NCBI RefSeq assembly: GCF_029338255.1
Contig: NZ_CP119788.1
Span: 1 to 64,000 of the forward strand
DNA: 64,000 bases
DNA from: Haloarcula halobia
GTDB lineage: Archaea; Halobacteriota; Halobacteria; Halobacteriales; Haloarculaceae
Direction: 5' to 3'
Position numbers and translations under genes: made by a program
Part shown: in pieces, positions 55,628 through 64,000 of the stretch
How positions within the stretch are numbered: the stretch's first letter is position 1
Layout of the letters: each line of letters begins with the position of its first letter
The notes under the pieces: generated by a model
Databases searched by the model: none
Told to the model about the DNA's origin: nothing
Seen by the model: only the letters and a program-made list of their open reading frames with translations

Positions 55628-55800
55628 AATCACGAACGCTGCCAAGCCACGAACAGGTATTCTGGGTTATAGTACTCTGTTCGGGTCTACTGTACCTTTA
55701 TAGTGACCGTATCTTCGTGTTCGGAGGGTACTTAGCCGTTCGAATCGTTCGAGTGATACGATTCTGGCAGGAGATACTTCCCATGATGGTAGCAATATGA
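55624..55800 (+). CDS. 58-aa single-pass membrane protein between two glycosylation genes
   Basis: MKSRTLPSHEQVFWVIVLCS, then GLLYLYSDRIFVFGGYLAVR and a basic end. One membrane helix at about residues 12-28, perhaps a second amphipathic one. Both its start and its stop overlap the neighbours as ATGA, so it is translated between the GT-C-like protein and the dolichol-type GT2. Easily missed by gene callers with a 60-codon limit. Possibly a subunit of a membrane glycosylation complex (inference). Confidence 0.6.
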   Translation: MKSRTLPSHEQVFWVIVLCSGLLYLYSDRIFVFGGYLAVRIVRVIRFWQEILPMMVAI

Positions 55801-57080
55801 ACAAGCAGCGGCAAACTGAAAAAGTAGATGTCGATGGATTGCCTGCTGTTGGTATCGTCGCGACAGCCGGGAACGCCGAAGCATTAGCTAATACGGTGCT
55901 TCGAGCACGTCGGCACGAACTCGACGTTCTGGTCTTCCAGCGTTGTCCGTCTACCTGCGAGAGCGTAAAACTTGCCAACCAACTCGATGTGCCGATAGTT
56001 GTGGGGGAAAATCCCCGTGAGCGCCTATTGAAAGCCGCTCTGGCTGATGGCGCTGCGGGACTCCTCTTTGTCGAAAACCCGAGACAAGCAGTCGACTTCG
56101 AACAGGGTATAACTGCGTTCCGAAAGTCAGATAATATAATCGTCACAGAGTTAGGGACTCTCTCGACCTTGGACGTCATCGCGGCGGTTCCGGCCTACAA
56201 TGAAGAGGAAACCATCGGAAGGGTTGTTCACGAAGCCCTCAAGCACGTAGACGCTGTGCTTGTTGTTGACGATGGGTCGAGCGACGCGACTGCCAAGGAA
56301 GCGGCGGAAGCAGGTGCATACACTGTGTCACACGTCAGGAACCGCGGGTACGGTGCGGCCTTGCAGACGATATTCGACCGTGCTAACGAATGGGAGGTGG
56401 AGGAGCTTGTCGTTTTGGATGGTGACGGACAACATAATGCAGCCGATATTCCTTCGGCAGTTACATATCGCCGAGAGATTGAGAAAGACATCGTCATCGG
56501 GAGTCGGTTCGTGGATAGGACACAGAACGAAATCCCTCGCGCCCGCCGAGCCGGGATAGAAGTAATCAATCTATTTACCAACCTTATGCTGACATTGGCT
56601 GGGACGGGCCAGTGGATATCGGACACCCAGAGTGGGTTTCGGGTTTACAACCGTGCGGCGGTTGCGGCCCTATCTGAATCCTGCCGGCTAGGTGACGGCA
56701 TGGAGAGTAGCATTGATGTGCTATTCGTCTGCCACCGCGCTGGCTTAACCGTTGGGGAAATAGGCGTCGACGTTAACTACGAAGTCTCCGACCCGAATAC
56801 GTATCATCCTATCTCACACGGTTGGTCCGTAATTCGGAATCTTATCCGGGTCGTTGAGACCGAACACCCGATAACATTACTCGGAATTCCTGGACTTCTG
56901 ATACTGTTGCTCGGATTTGTATTCGGATACTGGACGGCCCTCAACTATCTTAGTACGGCCGTCTTCCCACTGGGACTCGCGATCACGGCTACCCTCTTTA
57001 CACTCGCAGGGATTTTCACGCTTTTCACCGCTATCATTCTTCATGCATTACAGGAACACTATCGGACGGTTCAGCGATAG
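55797..57080 (+). CDS. Polyprenyl-phosphate glycosyltransferase (GT2, DPM-like) with extra N-terminal domain
   Basis: 427 residues. Residues 1-125 form an unusual alpha/beta domain (AVGIVATAGNAEALANTVLR...). The GT2 core starts at VIAAVPAYNEEETIGRVVHE, with VVDDGSSDAT, LVVLDGDGQHNAADIPSAV and GFRVYNRAAV. Two C-terminal helices (LGIPGLLILLLGFVFGYWTA, FTLAGIFTLFTAIILHAL) anchor it. Likely charges polyprenyl (dolichol) phosphate with a sugar, as AglJ/Dpm enzymes do, feeding the GT-C-like protein upstream. Confidence 0.8.
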   Translation: MNKQRQTEKVDVDGLPAVGIVATAGNAEALANTVLRARRHELDVLVFQRCPSTCESVKLANQLDVPIVVGENPRERLLKAALADGAAGLLFVENPRQAVDFEQGITAFRKSDNIIVTELGTLSTLDVIAAVPAYNEEETIGRVVHEALKHVDAVLVVDDGSSDATAKEAAEAGAYTVSHVRNRGYGAALQTIFDRANEWEVEELVVLDGDGQHNAADIPSAVTYRREIEKDIVIGSRFVDRTQNEIPRARRAGIEVINLFTNLMLTLAGTGQWISDTQSGFRVYNRAAVAALSESCRLGDGMESSIDVLFVCHRAGLTVGEIGVDVNYEVSDPNTYHPISHGWSVIRNLIRVVETEHPITLLGIPGLLILLLGFVFGYWTALNYLSTAVFPLGLAITATLFTLAGIFTLFTAIILHALQEHYRTVQR

Positions 57081-57128
57081 TACTACAAGCCAGTCAAGGG
57101 CGGGAAAGGAACGTACAGGTATCCTGTC

Positions 57129-58481
57129 CTATGGATCGTTGAGGTAGCCTAAATCCTTGAGCCGCTCCTCAACTTCGTTTGAAACGTCTATCTCTGCGGA
57201 TCGTGTTCGGATCCGTTCTCGGTGTGACTGCACCTGCCGCCGTAATTCCGTTAATATTCCCGAATCGACTGTCGACGGAGATATCTCTGACGCAGATAGA
57301 CCGACCTCGTGTAGTCCCGAACGGCCGCGTATGTCGTCTACCTCGTATCGGTACTCTGCTGAGCGGACACTAACCATAGCTTTGCCACGGCGGAATTCCT
57401 CTCCGATCACGAACGAACGGGGCAGATTTTTCACTGAGTAACCACGATAAGCGTCGTTAATCGGTTCGTCTAGCAAGTGGTGTATTAGCGGCGGAATATC
57501 AATGAGACTGACTAACCCGTCTCGCCGCTCTTGGAGGAGCGATGTTGCGTTGGAGACGACAAGTGGGACATGAAGTAGTTCGTCATACAAGCGCGGTGGT
57601 TTGTCGTACTCCCCGTGTTCGCCGTAGAGTTCGCCGTGGTCTGATGTGAGCACGACAGCGGTTTCCTCAAGGGCGTCCCTGGCAGCGATCTCGTCCAAAA
57701 GCCTGTTTACTTCGTCGTCGAGGTATGCTATCGAGGCGCGGTACAACTGACGCAACAATGTCACATCTCGGGTTGTGAGTTCGGAATAGTTGTCCACAAA
57801 TCGCGAATACACCGCCGCAACTCGGTCAAGGTCGACATTGTCGGAAACGTCTTGAGTCCGTCGGTACTTGAGCGGGGGGAAACATGGATGGTGGGCGTCC
57901 ATAAAGTGTGTCCAACAAAAAAACGGCTCTTCACAGTCGTCAATGAACGAGACGGTTTCGTCAACGTGGGTACTCGCCGGGCGATACGGGCGGGACTGTC
58001 CCGTCGCGGCCGAATAGGCCCCTTTCAACAATCGTGTAATAGGAAAGTATCCATCAAGCGTATTGAGGAATCCGCGTGGCCGCTCAATGCCATCTGGAAA
58101 CATCTTGGCTCCTTTTCGACTGATCAGTGACTGATGATCATGGAACGTTTGGAACCCGGTGTCGTAGTTGAAAGCTCGCGACAGAAACGGATTCGACGTG
58201 AACCCGGCGGTCGCGTACCCACGGTCAGCAAGGGTTTCCGCAAGAAACGGGCGGTCTGGACTCATTGTCGGATAATCTTCGTCAGAGAGCGCGTAAGTGC
58301 CGGTCATAAGCGCCGGGAAAGACGTTCTCGTGGTCGGTCCCGTCGCGAACGCATTCGAGAAGGAGACACCATCGGCGTCACGGAGTCGGTCGAACGAGGT
58401 GAGGTGAGAGCGAGTGTTTGTGGAAAGAAACGGGGGGCCACGGAGAGAGTCGATGGTGAGAAGTAAGACGTTCTTTGCCAT
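57129..58481 (-). CDS. Sulfatase-like protein
   Basis: 450 residues, intact: LLLTIDSLRGPPF (metal Asp D11), GPTTRTSFPALMTG (Thr51 at the nucleophile position), VLTSDHGELYGEHGEYDKPP, ending VEERLKDLGYLNDP. It is the closest relative here of the frameshifted protein at 34,341, with the shared TR-x-S-x-PxL box. Confidence 0.8.
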   Translation of the reverse strand: MAKNVLLLTIDSLRGPPFLSTNTRSHLTSFDRLRDADGVSFSNAFATGPTTRTSFPALMTGTYALSDEDYPTMSPDRPFLAETLADRGYATAGFTSNPFLSRAFNYDTGFQTFHDHQSLISRKGAKMFPDGIERPRGFLNTLDGYFPITRLLKGAYSAATGQSRPYRPASTHVDETVSFIDDCEEPFFCWTHFMDAHHPCFPPLKYRRTQDVSDNVDLDRVAAVYSRFVDNYSELTTRDVTLLRQLYRASIAYLDDEVNRLLDEIAARDALEETAVVLTSDHGELYGEHGEYDKPPRLYDELLHVPLVVSNATSLLQERRDGLVSLIDIPPLIHHLLDEPINDAYRGYSVKNLPRSFVIGEEFRRGKAMVSVRSAEYRYEVDDIRGRSGLHEVGLSASEISPSTVDSGILTELRRQVQSHRERIRTRSAEIDVSNEVEERLKDLGYLNDP

Positions 58482-58535
58482 TGTCGATTGGTTTGTCGCT
58501 GCGTAGAGTAAGGGTTTCGACGGAGATCGAGCAGC

Positions 58536-59492
58536 TCAACGGAAGAGGGCCCAGCGAGCGAGAAAGATGAGAAGACCGATTAGTCCCATCCAGAACACGC
58601 CGAAAGTCCGTTGGAGAAGTGAAAGAGAAATTGCGGTAGGGTATGCAACACCACTCGCGACGAGAATGCCCACACCAACGGTTTCGCTCGGCCCGATACC
58701 CGCAGGCGTAATCGGGAGGACCGAGACGAGACTCATCCCGGAGATTAGTGCAAGTGCGACCAGAAATCCCGGGGACACGCCGATTGAACGGCCGACGGCG
58801 ACGAACACTACCCCCGTCAAGAGCCACCGACTAACGGTCGTTATGAAGAGGACAGCGAGTGTGGTAGTCGAGAGGGCGTCTGCTACGCTGAAAGCTGCTT
58901 CGAGTTGGTTGGACAACGGTCCGGGAATCCACTCGGCGACTCGCTGACGCACTAACCAAAACACAACGATTACCGTGACGATGGCCACGAAAGTTCCTAT
59001 AGCCACGATGAATGATCGCGTCTGCAGGAACGCGCCAGACGTGATTAGAGCGAAGCTAGTGGTAAACAGGAGCAACGCAATGAAAAAATCTGCTGCCCGT
59101 TCGACAGCCACGAGACTCAATAGTTCCGCGTGGTTTCGAACATCGAAGTAGCGTTCAGTCACTTTCGAACGAGAGAAGTCACCCAAGTTCGCAGGAAGCA
59201 CCTTGTTAAGTCCGAGCGAGATAGCGACGATTTCAAACGTTGCTCCCACGTCAGGGTTGTACCCGATGGACCGTTGAAGCTGGAGCCATCGATACGTCGC
59301 GGGGAAATAGCCGAGGGTGAAGATCACGAATGCGACACCGTACCAGCCCAGTTCGACGCTTTCGAGCGTATTGAGAATCGCCCCCGTGTCGGCGACGACA
59401 ACGAGTACGGAGATAAGCGCCAACCCGATGCCCAGCGAGACGGCGCGTCTGATGGTAGTCAAGTCAGACCGGAGGAACTCAGGAAAACTCAT
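58536..59492 (-). CDS. YbhN/AglD-type flippase-like membrane protein
   Basis: 318 residues, about 8 membrane helices. LPANLGDFSRSKVTERYFD and LPITPAGIGPSETVGVGILV are the hallmark motifs of the lysylphosphatidylglycerol-synthase transmembrane (UPF0104) family. In haloarchaeal glycan clusters such proteins are thought to help move lipid-linked sugars. Codirectional with the sulfatase-like gene. Confidence 0.8.
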   Translation of the reverse strand: MSFPEFLRSDLTTIRRAVSLGIGLALISVLVVVADTGAILNTLESVELGWYGVAFVIFTLGYFPATYRWLQLQRSIGYNPDVGATFEIVAISLGLNKVLPANLGDFSRSKVTERYFDVRNHAELLSLVAVERAADFFIALLLFTTSFALITSGAFLQTRSFIVAIGTFVAIVTVIVVFWLVRQRVAEWIPGPLSNQLEAAFSVADALSTTTLAVLFITTVSRWLLTGVVFVAVGRSIGVSPGFLVALALISGMSLVSVLPITPAGIGPSETVGVGILVASGVAYPTAISLSLLQRTFGVFWMGLIGLLIFLARWALFR

Positions 59493-59681
59493 ACCACTGT
59501 CTCGTTGGTTTTGCTATCGAGACCGGTGATATGAAGATACCGGTGATAACACAGAACTCTGCCGAATCGGGTCGTACTAACGGCAGTTCGGACCGGAGAT
59601 TGCAGCGATTGTAGGATGGTGGCCGACCGATGCGAATGTTTCGCGGAAGATGGTCGACCGGTAGTACGACCGTCCCGCCAG

Positions 59682-60482
59682 TCAATAGAATCGGTTACCT
59701 CGTTCCCGAAAGTCTTGGACATCATCCCTTTCGGGCAGTGAATAGTACGACCCCTTCTCAGTTTCCATCGGTATAGGATTCACCGTTCCATTGCGGATGT
59801 GAGCCAAGGCCTCGCTAAGCACCGCCGCACCCTCAGTCGCGACCCGTTCGTTTAGCGTGTGGACGGTGTCGTCAGGTTCGATCGGTACTGGTCTTTGGAG
59901 GATGATATCACCCGAATCCAGCTCTTCGTCCATGTAGTGGACGGTGATCCCGGTCCGATCTTCATCATGGTATAGTGACCAAAAGCTCGGTGAAACGCCG
60001 CGATAGGCAGGGAGAAGTGAGGAGTGGACGTTGATACAACCGTGTGACGGGATATCCAACAGTTCGGTTTCGAATCGTTGTGTCGCCGCAACCGAAACAA
60101 CTACGTCCGGATCTATCTCCCGAACGGTCTCGAGGAACGCTGGTTCGCCGATGTCGTCTTTAGCCATGTACGGAACATCGTGGCGACTAGCGAGTGTCTT
60201 CGGCGAGTACGCTTCACCGCGGCCGGTGATGCGGGCGTAGATATCGAGCAACAAAAATGTGAAATAAAATCGGACTTGTTTACCAAAAATAAGTGGCCCG
60301 AAATGGCGGAATAGCTTCGCAGCGAACGTGATAATGTGTTCGCCTCCCAGCGTCGCAGGCGTGGCAGCGATACCACGGATACGAACCTGATCGCTCTCGA
60401 AGATGTCAGTCAAAAATGCTGGAACATAGTAGTACTCCCGAACGGTAACAACGTATACATCAAGTGGGTCATCGCTCGTCAT
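59682..60482 (-). CDS. Formyltransferase-like enzyme (sugar N-formyltransferase)
   Basis: 266 residues. VSVAATQRFETELL, CINVHSSLLPAYRGVSPSFW, TGITVHYMDEELDSGDIILQ hold the Asn/His/Asp catalytic set of N10-formyl-tetrahydrofolate transferases. Without the tRNA-binding C-terminal domain of Fmt, it most likely formylates an amino sugar. Its start overlaps the deacetylase stop (ATGA), and deacetylation would expose the needed amine. Confidence 0.75.
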   Translation of the reverse strand: MTSDDPLDVYVVTVREYYYVPAFLTDIFESDQVRIRGIAATPATLGGEHIITFAAKLFRHFGPLIFGKQVRFYFTFLLLDIYARITGRGEAYSPKTLASRHDVPYMAKDDIGEPAFLETVREIDPDVVVSVAATQRFETELLDIPSHGCINVHSSLLPAYRGVSPSFWSLYHDEDRTGITVHYMDEELDSGDIILQRPVPIEPDDTVHTLNERVATEGAAVLSEALAHIRNGTVNPIPMETEKGSYYSLPERDDVQDFRERGNRFY

Positions 60483-61306
60483 AGCGGGCGTTCACTATCG
60501 ATTTCGATATAAAGTTTTGAAAGTTTTTCAAATTCATATCCTTGGGATTCGAAGGCAGCGAGCATAGACCGGAGGATAGCTGGACCCGAATCTCGATTGC
60601 GACCATAAATGAACCTAGCGGGGTGGGAAAGCTGCCGGTGCGTGCTTGGCAAGGCATAATCGTGAAGGTGCATGTCGAAGACGATGGTTTCAGGCGGATT
60701 ATGTCGCAGGAGAGTTTGAATCGGCCGGCCCAGCAGTTTGAGATAAGAGAGGGAATACGGAACGGGGAGTGCCGAGGAATACACAGTAAATGGGATTTCG
60801 AGCAAGCCGGATATATGCCGGAACGGCTGCTGTGGGCATTCAAGATTATTGAAACGCCCGGGAAACAATGATGGAAACAGGCTGGCGTCAAAGTCTACGT
60901 CGTAATCGTCGAGAACACTGTAATCTTCTGGTCTGATCGTCCCGTTCGGCAAGCGGTAGCCGAGCGGGTCGGTTGCGAATCGGGACCGGATTTCTTCGAC
61001 ACTCCGAGCCACTTCGAATTCGAGGTCAGCTTGGTCCCGTGGTGGATGTGTGTGAGAGTGGGGATGGACTTCGACTGGAACGGGGGGATCCATCAGAGAC
61101 TGGACGACATTTGGGGCGGCATCAACGAGTTCCGTCTGAAGAAACACCGTCAGCGGTACATCAAGCGTTGTCAAATCCGAAAGGAGGGTATCGAGGTCAT
61201 GTGCCGCCTCATAGGTGTTTGTGGTGAGTGCAGTGCCAAAGTCACATTCTAAGTCTAGAGTCACGTAGCATCGTTTCTCCGAAGAACCATCCTGAGAATA
61301 CGTCAC
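60479..61306 (-). CDS. Polysaccharide deacetylase (NodB homology)
   Basis: 275 residues if started at GTG 61306 (VTYSQDGSSEKRCYV...); an upstream start at 61432 adds a non-family segment. Motifs: VTLDLECDFGTAL (Asp), VEVHPHSHTHPP (H-x3-H metal ligands), LGYRLPNGTI, VFDMHLHDY near the end. Likely de-N-acetylates a sugar before formylation by the downstream enzyme. Confidence 0.75.
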   Translation of the reverse strand: MTYSQDGSSEKRCYVTLDLECDFGTALTTNTYEAAHDLDTLLSDLTTLDVPLTVFLQTELVDAAPNVVQSLMDPPVPVEVHPHSHTHPPRDQADLEFEVARSVEEIRSRFATDPLGYRLPNGTIRPEDYSVLDDYDVDFDASLFPSLFPGRFNNLECPQQPFRHISGLLEIPFTVYSSALPVPYSLSYLKLLGRPIQTLLRHNPPETIVFDMHLHDYALPSTHRQLSHPARFIYGRNRDSGPAILRSMLAAFESQGYEFEKLSKLYIEIDSERPL

Positions 61307-61475
61307 GATTGCGCTGTGTAGAGTATCGGTGGAAATAAGCGTTTGTGGTTTGCTCCTGCGGCGTCCAGACTTGATAGCACCGCATTGGAAGCGCGTGGAC
61401 CAGTGGAAGTCCGACCAGGAATAGTGTCCCAATCAAAGAGTTGATACTGGGTGGTCTGTAACGTTCGGGCGATTG
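61307..61475. other. Divergent promoter region
   Basis: Between deacetylase and GT2; no gene. ORFs crossing it lack family features. Confidence 0.3.
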
Positions 61476-62294
61476 ATGTCCACACCGCTTCTCTCGGTGA
61501 TTACCCCGTCTTACAACCAAGCGGAGTTCATAGAGGATAACCTTCGGTCAGTCCGCGGTCTTAACGGGGCTATCGAACACATTGTGGTCGACGGTGACTC
61601 CGACGACGAGACGGTATCGATACTCAGGGAGTACGAAAACGAATACAATCTCCGCTGGGTCTCGGAACCCGACGATGGGCAATCGCATGCCGTTAACAAA
61701 GGCTTGGAGATGGCTAATGGTGAGTACGTCGGATGGCTAAACGCTGACGATTATTATCTATCAGGTGCAAATAAACTCCTTAATGCCACCAAAGACCAAT
61801 CGGATGCTATAGATGTGTTTTACGGTGACTTCGTTTTCGTAGATATCGATGGACAAGAACTCAGCAAAAAGTACCACGCGAATCCCTCCCAGTTTGTCCA
61901 CAAGTACTGGCAGAACTACACAGCCAATCACTGCTCTTTCATCAGGCGGTCAGTGTTCAAGGAACTCGGGGGACTGCGGGAGGATTTGGAGTACGTAATG
62001 GATGTTGAGCTCCTTTGGCGCATCCTCGAAGAAGACTACGAACAGCGCCACGTCCCGCATTTTATCGCGGCCCGACGGATTCACGACGACGCGAAAACCG
62101 TCGGCGAATCTACACATAAGAATGAACAGGAAAAAGAACTCCTCCGAGACATGTACGGCTATTCGCTTATCGATCGGTTTGTCCCGCGAAAGGCCCTAAC
62201 TCTGCTGGCTATCTGTTTGCAGACGATACTGTTCGCTAGTCAGTCCCGATGGGAGGCCATCGAAAACGTTGTCGACACGCTCAAATCCCGGTGA
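61476..62294 (+). CDS. GT2-family glycosyltransferase
   Basis: 272 residues from ATG 61476: LLSVITPSYNQAEFIEDNLR, VVDGDSDDET, EPDDGQSHAVNKGLEMANGE, VGWLNADDYYLSG (donor site N-A-D-D), HCSFIRRSVFKELGGL. It is of the WcaA/GT2 subtype that uses PSYNQ and DGQ motifs. A single hydrophobic helix near the C-terminus (ALTLLAICLQTILFA) may anchor it. Confidence 0.85.
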   Translation: MSTPLLSVITPSYNQAEFIEDNLRSVRGLNGAIEHIVVDGDSDDETVSILREYENEYNLRWVSEPDDGQSHAVNKGLEMANGEYVGWLNADDYYLSGANKLLNATKDQSDAIDVFYGDFVFVDIDGQELSKKYHANPSQFVHKYWQNYTANHCSFIRRSVFKELGGLREDLEYVMDVELLWRILEEDYEQRHVPHFIAARRIHDDAKTVGESTHKNEQEKELLRDMYGYSLIDRFVPRKALTLLAICLQTILFASQSRWEAIENVVDTLKSR

Positions 62295-62313
62295 TACATA
62301 CGCGCTAACGAAT

Positions 62314-63234
62314 ATGGGACAGGACGGGGCCGTCGTAGTCTCACTGGATTTCGAACTGGCTTGGGGCACGCATGGCCTCGATATCGACAACGATCTCGAA
62401 GCCGAGCAACAGTATCGGAACGTCAAGCAGTTGCTTGACCTCTTCAATCGGTACGACGCACCGGCAACTTGGGCCGTTGTCGGGCATCTCATGCTGAACT
62501 CCTGTGATGGAAGTCATACCAGCCTACCTCGCCCGGACGGTCAACTCGGCCATCGGTGGTACGACGAGGACCCCGGTACTGACTCTGATGATGCCCCGTT
62601 ATATTACGCCCCAGATCTCGTCGAGGCAATTGCTTCTACCGAGATATCCCACGAACTCGGGTGTCATACGTTTTCACACTTGCTGTGCTCGGAGGCAAGC
62701 GAAGTGGTACTGAACGCGGAACTCGAACAGTGTCGAACGCTTTTACAATCACATGGACAAGAATTGCAATCACTCGTCTACCCCCGAAACGAACTAGCCC
62801 ATCTCGACACTGTCGCGGATGCAGGAATCAAAGTGATCCGAGACGTTAGTTCCGAATACATACTCAGGCACCGTCGGGTCGGTGGTCGTTACCGACGCTA
62901 TGCGCGGTTCATCACGCGCCGCCCATACACGCCTGTTGTTCCGGAACCCATCCAAGAGGATTGTTGGCGACTACCGGCATCAATGTACCTCCCTTTCAAT
63001 CCGCTTTCGCCCACCGTCAACGATATGTTCGCAACCCACCCGAGAGTCGTGCGTGCACAGAAGTCGATAGACGCCGCAGCTCGGGAGTCGGGAATTTTTC
63101 ATGTCTGGGCACATCCACAGAACTTCGACGACCGCCTCTTTAGAGATCTCGAATCAATTCTCGCGTACGCGAATCGGCAGGAGGTACCCGTTCTGACCAT
63201 GCACGAAGCCACGCGTAGATATGTCGGGGAGTGA
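62314..63234 (+). CDS. Polysaccharide deacetylase
   Basis: 306 residues from ATG 62314 (MGQDGAVVVSLDFELAWGTH). Metal Asp in VVSLDFELAWG, H-x3-H in ELGCHTFSHLLC, FHVWAHPQNFDDRLF at the end. Similar to deacetylases beside GT genes in exopolysaccharide loci; family members act on GlcNAc-containing chains or lipid-linked sugars. Follows the GT2 gene by 19 bp. Confidence 0.8.
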   Translation: MGQDGAVVVSLDFELAWGTHGLDIDNDLEAEQQYRNVKQLLDLFNRYDAPATWAVVGHLMLNSCDGSHTSLPRPDGQLGHRWYDEDPGTDSDDAPLYYAPDLVEAIASTEISHELGCHTFSHLLCSEASEVVLNAELEQCRTLLQSHGQELQSLVYPRNELAHLDTVADAGIKVIRDVSSEYILRHRRVGGRYRRYARFITRRPYTPVVPEPIQEDCWRLPASMYLPFNPLSPTVNDMFATHPRVVRAQKSIDAAARESGIFHVWAHPQNFDDRLFRDLESILAYANRQEVPVLTMHEATRRYVGE

Positions 63235-63238
63235 ATGA

Positions 63239-64000
63239 ATGTCTAAACGCATCTGTCTGTTCGTCGGCTCCGCAACCGCATTCAACGTTCGCCAAACGTT
63301 ACAAGGAATCGGTCAAGCGCTTGAATCAACGGTTGATCTCGATCTCGTTACGACTAGCGAAGAGTTAACAACGGACCTCGCGTCACTCTACGACGTCTAT
63401 GGGACAGGTCAGCCTGCCTCACTCCAAGGACGCGTGAGAGCTCTCGAGACGTATCTGACAACGCACCGGCCGGCCTGCATGATGAACGTCTCTCGACCGC
63501 CGATACAGGGGAACATCACCGGTGTGCTCGCCCGTTGGCATGGCGTCCCGTTCATATATCGCTACAGCGGCGACCGATTCCACGTCCACAGACTGGCCAC
63601 CACGCTGGGACGGCAGGCGAAATGGTACGCACTGAACAACATTGTTGGGTACGTCCCACTCCGACTAGCAAGCCATTATGTCGCACTTGGTCCCGTCGGA
63701 AAGCGTCGGTTAGAAAATCAGGGCGTCCCGTCGAAGGCTATCACGATACTGCCACCACCAGTCGATCCCGAGCGGTTCAGCCCCACTGGACCGGTCGCGA
63801 ACCTAGACCACCCACCCAATCGGAAGGTCGTGCTCTTCGTTGGCCGACGGAGTCGATTGAAAGGAATCGACACCATAGAACAGGTGATTCCCGAAATCCT
63901 CGGTCGACGTTCCGACCTGCAGTTCGTTTTCGTCGGTGGCGGACGAGATCTCGATACTTCCGTCGCGAATTGTGATCACGTTACAGTCGTCGGGCCAGTC
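63239..64000 (+). CDS. GT4-family glycosyltransferase, cut by window end
   Basis: Open to the right edge. From ATG 63239: MSKRICLFVGSATAFNVRQT, then GVLARWHGVPFIYRYSGDRF, LPPPVDPERFSPTGP and KVVLFVGRRSRLKGIDTIEQ, the GT-B hinge and start of the donor domain. It begins 4 bp after the deacetylase stop, so belongs to the same operon. Confidence 0.75.
   Translation, partial: MSKRICLFVGSATAFNVRQTLQGIGQALESTVDLDLVTTSEELTTDLASLYDVYGTGQPASLQGRVRALETYLTTHRPACMMNVSRPPIQGNITGVLARWHGVPFIYRYSGDRFHVHRLATTLGRQAKWYALNNIVGYVPLRLASHYVALGPVGKRRLENQGVPSKAITILPPPVDPERFSPTGPVANLDHPPNRKVVLFVGRRSRLKGIDTIEQVIPEILGRRSDLQFVFVGGGRDLDTSVANCDHVTVVGPV

Noticed and set aside
61242..61520. Upstream extension of the deacetylase and overlapping minus ORFs
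   Set aside because: No similarity to NodB proteins before the VTYSQDG start; crosses the divergent promoter region.

Overview
This 64 kb window comes from a haloarchaeon (class Halobacteria). The predicted proteins are strongly acidic. Other haloarchaeal marks are an Orc1/Cdc6 initiator with origin recognition boxes, a fragment of transcription factor TFB, ISH3-like and IS1595-like elements, an IS605-type TnpB, and an S-layer/exopolysaccharide glycosylation cluster. I see no rRNA gene, no tRNA gene and no CRISPR array.

Left part, about 1-7,090: regulators, a DnaQ-like exonuclease, and a translationally coupled operon (2,168-6,628) that encodes at least two RAMP-fold proteins with glycine-rich loops, an HNH nuclease-like protein with a winged-helix segment, and several unknown proteins. 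It is preceded by a palindromic operator and a structured 5' leader. Its make-up matches what I recall as the haloarchaeal HRAMP loci, CRISPR-derived systems of unknown function without cas1/cas2 or an array. Nearly every gene of the operon carries single-base frameshifts, yet the 4-bp start/stop overlaps between genes are kept.

Maintenance and accessory part, about 7,090-30,450: an AT-rich transposase plus clamp-like gene; an orc1/cdc6 gene with a replication origin of inverted ORB repeats; a dense series of toxin-antitoxin-like modules (two HTH/DUF6516-like pairs, HTH/nucleotidyltransferase, three PIN modules); one complete integrase and fragments of two others; four transposable elements or remnants, one with clear terminal inverted repeats and a 6-bp target duplication; and a parA/partner operon flanked by palindromic AATAGNNNNCTATT repeats. 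Origin, partition, integrase and addiction modules together point to a plasmid, megaplasmid or integrated plasmid.

Right part, about 30,700-64,000: a large glycan biosynthesis region. It makes GDP-fucose (gmd, fcl), dTDP-rhamnose (rmlA, C, D; no clear rmlB), a UDP-uronic sugar, and probably an N-formylated sugar. It also encodes seven glycosyltransferase-type proteins, two polysaccharide deacetylases, an ABC flippase, a YbhN-type membrane protein and four alkaline-phosphatase-superfamily (sulfatase-like) proteins, all with threonine at the nucleophile position. The region is interrupted by an ISH3-like and an IS1595-like element. Much of 36-53 kb is visibly more AT-rich than its surroundings.

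Many genes contain one or more single-nucleotide frameshifts with otherwise conserved sequence on both sides. Some of this may be sequence error, some real decay. Genes given as pseudogene below are frame-disrupted in this sequence; the reconstructed product is described.
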